Assembly (NCBI GenBank): GCA_016867095.1
Contig: VGKK01000004.1
Location: 1-22,912, forward strand
Source of the DNA: Candidatus Omnitrophota bacterium
GTDB lineage: Bacteria > Omnitrophota > Gorgyraeia > Gygaellales > Profunditerraquicolaceae
Length of the DNA: 22,912 nucleotides
Reading direction: 5' to 3'
Below the pieces are notes generated by a model, which saw only the letters and a program-made list of their open reading frames with translations, was not told the origin of the DNA and did not search any database. Shown here piece after piece: positions 6,631 to 12,839 of the stretch (position 1 is the stretch's first letter; every line of letters starts with the position of its first letter). Made by a program: the position numbers and the translations under genes.

Positions 6631-6942
6631 TTAGATTACCTCGTTACAGTCTTTGCACACTCTTGATTTTGTCCCGTCGGCTAAAACCTTAAACCCTACC
6701 CTGACCCCATGGTCGCAATGCTTGCATAAGACTAAAAGGTTAGGCAGGCTAATCGGCGCTTCAATTGACACCAGGCCTCCGGGCTGGTCCTGGCGGGTCT
6801 GGCGCCTGTGCTTTTTGACTAAATTTATACCTTCTACTATCGCCTTATTCCGGTCAGTAAATATCTGCAGGACTTTGCCTTTTTTGCCGACATCCTTGCC
6901 TTTTACCACTTCTACCGTATCGTTTTTTCTGATTTTAAACAT
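6631..6942 (-). CDS. rplX: 50S ribosomal protein L24 with zinc ribbon
   Basis: L24, 103 residues, an assembly initiator of the large subunit. The KOW motif is near the N-terminus (KNDTVEVVKGKDVGKKGKV), followed by VEGINLVKKH and GGLVSIEAPI. The C-terminus has paired cysteines C73/C76 and C96/C99 (CKHC and CKDC), which form a likely zinc ribbon absent from the E. coli and Bacillus proteins. GAGGTG inside rplN acts as ribosome-binding site. rplE follows after 1 nt. Confidence 0.97.
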   Translation of the reverse strand: MFKIRKNDTVEVVKGKDVGKKGKVLQIFTDRNKAIVEGINLVKKHRRQTRQDQPGGLVSIEAPISLPNLLVLCKHCDHGVRVGFKVLADGTKSRVCKDCNEVI

Positions 6943-7310
6943 TAAATCACCTCGGGCGCCAAAGAGATAATCTTAGTGAAATTTTTATCCCGCAATTCCC
7001 TGGCTACCGGACCAAAAACACGCGTGCCCCTGGGGTTAAATTGAGTATCAATAAAAACAATGGCATTACGGTCAAACCTTAAGATTGAGCCATCCGGACG
7101 CTTGATAGGCGCCCTGGTCCTGACTACCACGGCCTTGGCAACTTCGCCTTTTTTAATCATTGCCTCGGGCACAGACTCTTTGACATTAACGTTAATGATA
7201 TCCCCTAATTCGGCTTTCAGGCAGTCTTTCTTTCCTAATACGCCGATAAACGACGCCTTTTTTGCGCCGGTATTGTCTGCCACGTCTAATATGGAACGCA
7301 CCTGAATCAT
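6942..7310 (-). CDS. rplN: 50S ribosomal protein L14
   Basis: L14, 122 residues, at the subunit interface. The N-terminus MIQVRSILDVADNTGAKKA and the central VVVRTRAPIKRPDGS, FDRNAIVFID and GTRVFGPVARELRD motifs are all canonical. It is the first gene of the spc group, yet it follows rpsQ after a single base, so there is no room for a separate promoter. Its stop overlaps the rplX start (TAATG). Confidence 0.98.
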   Translation of the reverse strand: MIQVRSILDVADNTGAKKASFIGVLGKKDCLKAELGDIINVNVKESVPEAMIKKGEVAKAVVVRTRAPIKRPDGSILRFDRNAIVFIDTQFNPRGTRVFGPVARELRDKNFTKIISLAPEVI

Positions 7311-7311
7311 T

Positions 7312-7587
7312 TTATTCTTCCTTGAGTTCTATCTGCGGTTCTGCGGATTTTTTAATAATCTCCACTATTCTGAAACGTTTTTCCTTGGAGAGCGGCCTGG
7401 ACTCCCTGATGCGCACCAGGTCCCCGATTTTAGCGGCGTTTTTCTCGTCGTGCGCCTTAAATTTATTGTATTTTTTCAGGATGCGGCTGTATTTGGGGTG
7501 CTTGGCCAGGCGCATTACCCTGACCACGCGCGTCTTTTGCATCTTGTCGCCGATAACGATACCGGTAAATTCTTTTTTCTTTCCCAT
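7312..7587 (-). CDS. rpsQ: 30S ribosomal protein S17
   Basis: S17, 91 residues, a primary 16S rRNA binder. Signatures are KEFTGIVIGDKMQKTRVVRV near the N-terminus, HPKYSRILKKYNKFKAHDE and the SRPLSKEKRFRIVEI block. The ATG directly follows the end of a family B repeat, whose GAGGAG lies 12 nt upstream. rplN starts 1 nt after the stop, with AAGGA inside the last S17 codons. Confidence 0.98.
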   Translation of the reverse strand: MGKKKEFTGIVIGDKMQKTRVVRVMRLAKHPKYSRILKKYNKFKAHDEKNAAKIGDLVRIRESRPLSKEKRFRIVEIIKKSAEPQIELKEE

Positions 7588-7706
7588 TCGTCGCTTACGC
7601 TCCTCATTACACGGATGTACACGGATTTTTTACGGATTTACACGGACAATGCTTTTTATCCGTGCGTATCCGTGCCTTTATCCGTGCGTATCCGTGTCTT
7701 TGTGTT
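7588..7706 (-). repeat. Family B element between rpmC and rpsQ
   Basis: Same arrangement and orientation as the rplE-rpsN copy, identical to it over the 77 nt next to the start codon. The distal arm has an extra word. It encodes the ~15 residue tail of L29 and ends in the GAGGAG block before rpsQ. Confidence 0.85.
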
Positions 7707-7877
7707 TAAAATCGTCCGGATGCGGGCAATATCCCTCTTTAACAATGAAAACATATGCGGCTTTTCTACTCTGCCGCCGTAGCGCTGCTGGTTAAGCTTA
7801 AATAGTTCCCCTTTAAGCGTTTTTTCTTTAACCAAAAGCTCTTCTCTTGAAAGGTTGCTTAATTCTTGGATTTTCAT
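7656..7877 (-). CDS. rpmC: 50S ribosomal protein L29 with repeat-encoded tail
   Basis: L29, 73 residues, a two-helix protein at the tunnel exit. The family part is MKIQELSNLSREELLVKE through IARIRTILN, where most L29 proteins end. The following TKTRIRTDKGTDTHG (about 15 residues) is translated from the start of a family B repeat and is charged and unlike L29. AGGTAA 9 nt upstream, overlapping the rplP stop, serves as ribosome-binding site. The rest of the 68 nt spacer to rpsQ is the same repeat. Confidence 0.95.
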   Translation of the reverse strand: MKIQELSNLSREELLVKEKTLKGELFKLNQQRYGGRVEKPHMFSLLKRDIARIRTILNTKTRIRTDKGTDTHG

Positions 7878-7883
7878 ATTTCG

Positions 7884-8300
7884 TTACCTGTGTGTACGGC
7901 TGATAAACTTTGTTTTTATGGGCAATTTATAAGCGCACAACCGAAAACACCGACGGGCATATTCCTCCTGGACTCCCCCCAGCTCAAACAAAACCCGGCC
8001 CCTTTTTACCACGCATACCCAGTGGTCCAGTTCGCCCTTGCCTTTTCCCATCCGCACTTCTGCCGGTTTCTTGGTGATGGATTTATCCGGAAAAACCCTG
8101 ATCCAAAGCCTGCCGCCCTTATGTAATTGCCGCGCCAGGATTACGCGCACCGCTTCTATCTGGGTATTTTTCAGCCAGCCGTTGGCAAGCGCCTTTAAAC
8201 CGAATTCGCCAAAAGCCAAATCGCATCCGGTGGTGGCTACGCCGCGCCGTGTCCCCTTTTGCAGCTTACGATATTTTACCCGCTTAGGCATCATCGCCAT
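7884..8300 (-). CDS. rplP: 50S ribosomal protein L16
   Basis: L16, 138 residues, contacts A-site tRNA in the large subunit. Signatures are MPKRVKYRKLQKGTRRG, ARQLHKGGRLWIRVFPDKS, KPAEVRMGKGKGE and a C-terminal KLPIKTKFISR. The start at MAMMPKR is supported by GAGGT 5 nt upstream; an internal ATG three residues later is also possible. It is tightly packed between rpsC and rpmC with no repeats. Confidence 0.97.
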   Translation of the reverse strand: MAMMPKRVKYRKLQKGTRRGVATTGCDLAFGEFGLKALANGWLKNTQIEAVRVILARQLHKGGRLWIRVFPDKSITKKPAEVRMGKGKGELDHWVCVVKRGRVLFELGGVQEEYARRCFRLCAYKLPIKTKFISRTHR

Positions 8301-8313
8301 AATTTACCTCGCC

Positions 8314-9018
8314 TTACTTAAAACGTCCTTCTGCTCTCTGGACCTTTTCCCTCTCGGCTTCTTTTCCGCTTTCTTCCTGAAACGTGGGCTTACCCAAAAT
8401 ATCCCCTTTATAAATCCAAGACTTAACTCCAATCAGCCCGTAAGTAGTCAGGGCTTCGGCAAAGCCGTAATCTATATCCGCGCGCAGGGTAGAAAGCGGA
8501 ATCTTGCCCTGTTTAAATGTTTCCTCCCGGGACATCTCTGCCCCGCCCAGCCTGCCGGAAGAACTGATTTTTATGCCTTTTGCTCCCGAGCTCATAGTTT
8601 GCTCTATCGCGCGTTTCATTGCCCGGCGATAGGCTATTCTTCTCTCTAATTGCAAGGCCACATTTTCCGCTACCAGCTGCGCGTCCAAGGCAGGCCTCTT
8701 TACTTCCTCTATATCAATAGAAACCTCTCTTTTGACCATGCTGTTTAAATCCTGGCGTAAACGCTCAATATCCGCGCCATGGCGGCCGATGATAATACCT
8801 GGCCGGCCGCTTAAAATCCTTACCTTCAGTTGCTCGGTTAGGCGTTCAATGATAATCTTTGAAATAGCGGCCTGCTTAAACTGCTTCTTGATAAATTTCC
8901 TGATTTTATAATCTTCCTCAATAAACCGGGGATAATCCTTGGGCTTGGCAAACCACCGACTATGCCAGTTTTTCGTAAAACCTACTCTCTGTACAAATGG
9001 ATGTACTTTTTGTCCCAT
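8314..9018 (-). CDS. rpsC: 30S ribosomal protein S3
   Basis: S3, 234 residues, at the mRNA entry channel. The N-terminus MGQKVHPFVQRVGF and the KH domain with the GRPGIIIGRHG loop are clear. The C-terminal domain has SGRLGGAEMSREETFKQGKIPLSTLRADIDYGFAEA, parts of which are the family signature. It is preceded by a family C element and only a weak GGGA as ribosome-binding site. rplP starts 13 nt after the stop, with GAGGT in that gap. Confidence 0.98.
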   Translation of the reverse strand: MGQKVHPFVQRVGFTKNWHSRWFAKPKDYPRFIEEDYKIRKFIKKQFKQAAISKIIIERLTEQLKVRILSGRPGIIIGRHGADIERLRQDLNSMVKREVSIDIEEVKRPALDAQLVAENVALQLERRIAYRRAMKRAIEQTMSSGAKGIKISSSGRLGGAEMSREETFKQGKIPLSTLRADIDYGFAEALTTYGLIGVKSWIYKGDILGKPTFQEESGKEAEREKVQRAEGRFK

Positions 9019-9092
9019 ATTTTCGTTTTCCCGTTGCCCGTTTTCCCGTTGCCCGTCAATAGAACAACAGGCTAACGGGATAACAGGTTAAC
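9019..9092 (-). repeat. Family C element between rplV and rpsC
   Basis: On the plus strand it has two perfect copies of TTTTCCCGTTGCCCG (9026-9040, 9041-9055), followed by a complementary arm of GGCTAACGGGATAACAGG-type words. The arm facing rplV supplies its TAA stop. Confidence 0.75.
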
Positions 9093-9423
9093 GATTTTTT
9101 GTGTCTAGTTCTATTTTAATATGCGCTGTCCGTTTTTTAATGGGCGCTGCCCGGCCAAAGGCGGCGGCTTTATACCTCTTCCATGCCGGCCCGACATTGC
9201 AAATTATCCTGGAGATATAGAGCTTATCCGGGCTGAACCCCTTTACCTTGGCATTTGCTACCGCCTGCTTTAATATTTTTGCCAAAAATTCCTTCGGCCC
9301 CTTATTTAAATTAACCAGTATCGCCTGGGCAGCGACGACATCCTTATTGCGCAGGAGCGCTATGACCTGCCTGACCTTTGTCGGCGAAATCCTTAAAAAT
9401 TTACTTTCGGCTTTGACTATCAT
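9088..9423 (-). CDS. rplV: 50S ribosomal protein L22
   Basis: L22, 111 residues, whose beta-hairpin lines the exit tunnel. Visible features are LRISPTKVRQVIALLRNKDV, the AVANAKVKGFSPDKLYISRI region, and the C-terminal RAAPIKKRTAHIKIEL. The start overlaps the rpsS stop, with GGAG 8 nt upstream inside rpsS. Its TAA stop lies at the boundary of a family C repeat (CGTTAACCTG), so the repeat appears to supply the stop. Confidence 0.98.
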   Translation of the reverse strand: MIVKAESKFLRISPTKVRQVIALLRNKDVVAAQAILVNLNKGPKEFLAKILKQAVANAKVKGFSPDKLYISRIICNVGPAWKRYKAAAFGRAAPIKKRTAHIKIELDTKNR

Positions 9424-9710
9424 TACGTTTTCTCCGGGGCCTTCTTGGCTTTTACTCCGCCGTGTTTTTTAAATATCCGCGTGGGAGCGAATTCCCCCAG
9501 TTTATGGCCTACCATATTCTCGGTAATAAAAACCGGCACGTGTTTTTTACCGTCATAAACCGCGAAGGTTAAACCGACAAAATCAGGCACAACCGTGGAG
9601 CGCCTGGACCAGGTCTTTATCGCCTGCCTTAGGCCCGAGCGGCGTATTCTCTCTGCCCGTTGCAATAACCTCTCCTCAACAAAAGGACCTTTTTTTAGTG
9701 AACGCGGCAT
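9423..9710 (-). CDS. rpsS: 30S ribosomal protein S19
   Basis: S19, 95 residues, in the 30S head near the A site. Signatures are MPRSLKKGPFV at the N-terminus, TWSRRSTVVPDFVG and the ENMVGHKLGEFAPTR motif. The ATG follows a G-run (GGGGGGAATAA) that can act as ribosome-binding site. A candidate sigma-70-type promoter lies just upstream in the spacer after rplB. The stop overlaps the rplV start by one base (TAATG). Confidence 0.98.
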   Translation of the reverse strand: MPRSLKKGPFVEERLLQRAERIRRSGLRQAIKTWSRRSTVVPDFVGLTFAVYDGKKHVPVFITENMVGHKLGEFAPTRIFKKHGGVKAKKAPEKT

Positions 9711-9913
9711 TTATTCCCCCCGATTACTTAAGAACGCTATAATTATAAATGTTAAATTTCAAATCACAAGCACCAAATTACAAACAAATCACAATTACCA
9801 AAATTACAATAACCAAAACAGCTGTTTATCCAGTTGTCTTTGAATTTCGGTCATTAGATATTTGGAATTGTTTGTAATTTGGAATTTGCAATTTCCCATG
9901 CTATTAATCTTTA
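9711..9913 (-). repeat. Family D AT-rich CAAATTAC-word inverted array between rplB and rpsS
   Basis: Words such as CAAATTAC, CAAATCAC and their complements are iterated on two arms. A perfect 15 nt inverted repeat CCAAATTACAAACAA lies at 9773-9787 and 9868-9882, 80 nt apart. The proximal ~60 nt next to rpsS hold the promoter candidate. No coding potential is seen. Confidence 0.75.
9742..9769 (-). promoter_or_regulatory. Candidate sigma-70-type promoter before rpsS
   Basis: On the minus strand TTGTGA (9764-9769) and a perfect TATAAT (9742-9747) are separated by 16 nt, and transcription would begin about 25 nt before the rpsS ATG. The surroundings are very AT-rich, so a chance match is possible. 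No other box pair of this quality was noticed in the spacers, though I did not scan exhaustively. Confidence 0.35.
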
Positions 9914-10747
9914 TTATTTACGTCTCTTTATGATAAACTTGTCCGAATATTTGCCGTGTTTCCTGGTTTTATACCCTTTAGTAGGCATGCCCCAGGGCGA
10001 TACCGGATTAGGATTTCCCTGTCCGGATTTTCCTTCGCCGCCGCCGTGAGGATGGTCTACGGGGTTCATTGCCAGGCCTCTTACTGTCGGCCTAATGCCC
10101 ATCCACCTGGTTCTGCCGGCCTTACCTATAGTTATTGCCTCATGCTCAATATTGCCCACCTGGCCTATAGTAGCGCGGCAATCCAGGCTGACTAACCTTA
10201 CCTCTCCGGAAGGCAGCTTTATATGCGCGAATTCATTTTCCTTGGCCATAATCTGGGCGTAACTGCCGGCGCTCCTGATAATTTGGCCGCCCCGGCCCTT
10301 GTTTAATTCTATATTATGGATAAGTGTTCCCTGCGGTATATGCCTTAAGAGCAAACAATTACCCGGTTTTATCTCCGCGTCCTTCTGAATAGAGGAAATA
10401 ATTTCCGCTCCGACATCCAGGCCTACCGGCGCTATAATGTATCTTTTTTCTTTATTCGGATATTCTATCAGGGCGAGCCTAGCTGAGCGATTAGGGTCGT
10501 ATTCTATGGCTATTACCTTAGCCGGTGTTTCCCGCAAATCGCGCTTAAAATCTATGATACGCAGCATGCGCTTATGGCCGCCGCCGATATGCCGGGTGGT
10601 GATCCGGCCATAGGCATTCCTGCCTCCGGTCTTTTTTAAAGGGGCCAGTAAAGACTTCTCCGGCTTATCCTTGGTAATCTCGGAAAAATCATAACCGGTT
10701 ATCCAGCGCCGCGAATGTGTGGTCGGTTTATATTTTTTTATCGCCAT
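9914..10747 (-). CDS. rplB: 50S ribosomal protein L2
   Basis: L2, 277 residues from the chosen start, a core protein near the peptidyl-transferase centre. The C-terminal NPVDHPHGGGEGK with the conserved histidine is intact, as are HIGGGHKRMLRIIDFKR and the KHGKYSDKFIIKRRK-type end. I chose MAIKKYKP as the start because it fits the family. An in-frame ATG at 10762 would add MRSFN, translated from the end of a family A repeat. Neither ATG has a visible Shine-Dalgarno sequence. A 203 nt family D spacer follows. Confidence 0.96.
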   Translation of the reverse strand: MAIKKYKPTTHSRRWITGYDFSEITKDKPEKSLLAPLKKTGGRNAYGRITTRHIGGGHKRMLRIIDFKRDLRETPAKVIAIEYDPNRSARLALIEYPNKEKRYIIAPVGLDVGAEIISSIQKDAEIKPGNCLLLRHIPQGTLIHNIELNKGRGGQIIRSAGSYAQIMAKENEFAHIKLPSGEVRLVSLDCRATIGQVGNIEHEAITIGKAGRTRWMGIRPTVRGLAMNPVDHPHGGGEGKSGQGNPNPVSPWGMPTKGYKTRKHGKYSDKFIIKRRK

Positions 10748-10919
10748 ATTAAATGAGCGCATAACTTACGGAGCACGGAAATTGCGACGTAAGTTATTTG
10801 CGCGATTTTAACCCAGCACTAATTTTCAAGCTGTGCTTTGGGTTAATTTTAATTGGTGCTGGGTAAGTTCAGCCAAACAAATTAGCTTCACTTACGTTCG
10901 CTAAGCTGTGGCCTCACTT
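10748..10919 (-). repeat. Family A element between rplW and rplB
   Basis: Diverged copy with the same layout. Stem 3 is at 10761-10770/10788-10797; stem 2 is 10812-10824/10851-10863, with CCCAGCACTAATT replacing CCCGACGCCAACT while pairing is kept; stem 1 is weaker (10884-10888/10903-10907). Its first 19 nt are translated as the last residues and stop of rplW. Confidence 0.8.
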
Positions 10920-11185
10920 ATTTTCTGGCCTTGTTTTAAAGTAACTACCGCCCTTTTAATATCGGGAGTCTTACCCAGCTGGTACCTTACCCTTTTCAAT
11001 TTTCCGGCAAAGATAAGCGTATTCACATTGCTTACCTTTACCTTATATATCTCTTCTACCGCCCGCCGGATTTGAATTTTATTCGCCCTTTTATCCACCA
11101 GGAACAAATATTTTGCCTGCGGCTCATAAAACGTTGCTTTTTCGGTCCTCAATAAAGACTTAATTATATCCTGGGATGTCATCAT
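10901..11185 (-). CDS. rplW: 50S ribosomal protein L23 with repeat-encoded tail
   Basis: L23, 94 residues, at the tunnel exit, where it docks trigger factor and SRP. The family pattern is clear: DIIKSLLRTEKAT near the N-terminus, then VDKRANKIQIRRAVEEIYKVKVSNVNT, and a basic C-terminal hairpin. The last residues SEATA and the TAG stop come from the start of a family A repeat (AAGTGAGGCCACAGCTTAG), so the repeat has been joined to the reading frame. The start overlaps the rplD stop as ATGA; a second ATG follows immediately. Confidence 0.96.
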   Translation of the reverse strand: MMTSQDIIKSLLRTEKATFYEPQAKYLFLVDKRANKIQIRRAVEEIYKVKVSNVNTLIFAGKLKRVRYQLGKTPDIKRAVVTLKQGQKISEATA

Positions 11186-11835
11186 TTCTTTAATCTCTTG
11201 GATAACTCTTCCAGCCCCTTTTTGGTAATAATGAGCTTTCGGTGCGCCAGGACCTCGTAGGCATGCACATCCTTGGCCTGGTTAACGCTTAAATATTCTA
11301 TGTTATTTAATGCCCGTTTTAAATTACCGTCTATCTTGTCTAATAATAAAAGCGCGGGATGGGCTTTTTTATTGGCCTTGGCGCTGATCTTTAAATTTAA
11401 AAGCGCCTTTGCCGCGTCTTTGGTTTTAGGCTGAGCGAGCGTAAAATCATCTACCACCAGCAAGTTATTCTCTTTAACCTTGGCATTGAGGGTAGATTTT
11501 AACGCCAGCGTCCGGATTTTCTGCGCCACGTTGTAAGAAAAATCGCGCGGGTGCGGCCCGAAAATTACGCCTCCATGGCGCCATAAGGGCGAACGCGTGG
11601 ACCCGGCCCTGGCCCGGCCAGTGCCTTTTTGCTTCCAGGGCTTGCGGCCGCCTCCAGAAACCTCGCCCATAGTCTTGGTAGAGGCTAGGCCTTTGCGCTG
11701 GTTAGCCCGATAGGCAGCCACAGCTTGATGGATGGCCGCGGTATTTACCGTGCCGTCAAATAACCTGGCATCCAGCTTTACTGTATCCACCTCTTTGCCT
11801 TCTATGTTATATATAGGTAAGGATAGGGCTTCCAT
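11182..11835 (-). CDS. rplD: 50S ribosomal protein L4
   Basis: L4, 217 residues, lines the peptide exit tunnel and represses the S10 operon in many bacteria. The long tunnel loop is visible as GEVSGGGRKPWKQKGTGRARAGSTRSPLWRHGGVIFGP, although only parts are diagnostic (KPWKQKGTGRAR, GGVIFGP). It starts 2 nt after rplC and overlaps rplW by 4 nt (ATGA), a typical coupling arrangement. No repeat lies on either side. Confidence 0.97.
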   Translation of the reverse strand: MEALSLPIYNIEGKEVDTVKLDARLFDGTVNTAAIHQAVAAYRANQRKGLASTKTMGEVSGGGRKPWKQKGTGRARAGSTRSPLWRHGGVIFGPHPRDFSYNVAQKIRTLALKSTLNAKVKENNLLVVDDFTLAQPKTKDAAKALLNLKISAKANKKAHPALLLLDKIDGNLKRALNNIEYLSVNQAKDVHAYEVLAHRKLIITKKGLEELSKRLKK

Positions 11836-11837
11836 AA

Positions 11838-12449
11838 TTATTTCTTTTTCTTCGCCTTTTTGATAATCAAATAGGTGTTCCGAACGCCCGGTACCGCGCC
11901 CTTAATCAGTAAAATATTCTTTTCAGGGTCGGCTTTTACCACCCTTAAATTTTGCAGCGTGACCTGGCAGGCTCCCATATGGCCGGGTAAATGATGGCCT
12001 TTCCAGACCCTGCCCGGGGTGGTGGTTGAACCTATTGAACCAATCCTGCGGTGAGAGGTTGAACCGTGTGTCTTTGGCCCGCCGCTCCAATTCCAGCGCC
12101 GCATACCTCCCTGAAAACCGCGGCCCTTGGACATGCCGGTAACATCCACGAAATCCCCGGTTTTAAAGATATCCGCTTTTAGCATTTCACCGACTTTATA
12201 TTCTTTCGCGGAGTCCCTGCCTACTTCCCTGATTAACTTTACCGGGCTAACGCTGCGTTTTTTAAAATATCCCAAAAGGGGTTTCTTGGCGCGGCTTTCC
12301 TTTATCGGGTCAAAGCCTATCTGGATGCTCTTATCCCTGACGGCTAATACCGGACAGGGCCCAGCCTCAATGGCGGTGACGCTAATCATCTTGCCGTCAT
12401 CGCTAAAGACCTGAGTCATCCCGAGCTTTTTACCAAGTAAACCTATCAT
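11838..12449 (-). CDS. rplC: 50S ribosomal protein L3
   Basis: L3, 203 residues, a large-subunit assembly initiator whose loop reaches the peptidyl-transferase centre. Signatures are the N-terminal GLLGKKLGMTQVF and the central loop with KGRGFQGGMRRW, HGSTSHRRIGSIG and GHHLPGHMG. A poly-lysine C-terminus (KKAKKKK) is present. It is preceded by a 78 nt family C repeat; the nearest purine block is an AGG inside the last repeat unit, about 12 nt from the ATG, so the ribosome-binding site is weak. rplD begins 2 nt after the stop. Confidence 0.98.
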   Translation of the reverse strand: MIGLLGKKLGMTQVFSDDGKMISVTAIEAGPCPVLAVRDKSIQIGFDPIKESRAKKPLLGYFKKRSVSPVKLIREVGRDSAKEYKVGEMLKADIFKTGDFVDVTGMSKGRGFQGGMRRWNWSGGPKTHGSTSHRRIGSIGSTTTPGRVWKGHHLPGHMGACQVTLQNLRVVKADPEKNILLIKGAVPGVRNTYLIIKKAKKKK

Positions 12450-12527
12450 ATCTTTGTTAGCCTGTTAGCCTGTTAGCCTGTTAGCCTGTTAAAATGATAA
12501 CGGGTTAACTGGCAACGGGCTAACGAA
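12450..12527 (-). repeat. Family C element between rpsJ and rplC
   Basis: On the plus strand there are four perfect tandem copies of the 8-mer TTAGCCTG (12457-12488), followed by an arm of looser complementary words (AACGGGTTAACTGGC, AACGGGCTAACG). The element fills the whole spacer. Confidence 0.85.
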
Positions 12528-12833
12528 TCACTTAATTTCAACATCCACCCCTGCCGGAAGATTCAATTTCCTCAAGGCGTCAATGGTCTTAGCGGTCGGC
12601 TCAATGATATCAATGAGCCGCTTGTGCGTGGATAATTCAAATTGCTCGCGCGACTTTTTATCAATGACCGGGGAACGCAGCACCGTATAAATCTCGCGCT
12701 TGGTCGGCAAAGGCAATGGCCCGGACATCCTGGCGCCTGTGCGCCGAAGCGTCTCCACGATTTCTATCACCGCCTGGTCTAACAGGCGGTGATCGTAGGC
12801 TTTTAGTTTTATGCGTATCTTTTGCGTGTCCAT
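12528..12833 (-). CDS. rpsJ: 30S ribosomal protein S10
   Basis: S10, 101 residues, a 30S head protein that also acts as NusE in antitermination. Visible family signatures are KIRIKLKAYDHRLLDQA at the N-terminus and SGPLPLPTKREIYTVLRSPVIDKKSREQFE in the middle. The start lies 6 nt after the tuf stop without an obvious ribosome-binding site, which suggests translational coupling to tuf. This joins the str and S10 groups with no room for a separate promoter. A family C repeat follows the stop. Confidence 0.98.
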   Translation of the reverse strand: MDTQKIRIKLKAYDHRLLDQAVIEIVETLRRTGARMSGPLPLPTKREIYTVLRSPVIDKKSREQFELSTHKRLIDIIEPTAKTIDALRKLNLPAGVDVEIK

Positions 12834-12839
12834 CTAAGT

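Noticed and set aside
12450..12527. Short tandem repeats considered as a CRISPR array
   Set aside because: Units are 8 nt, contiguous, without unique spacers, and no cas genes are nearby.
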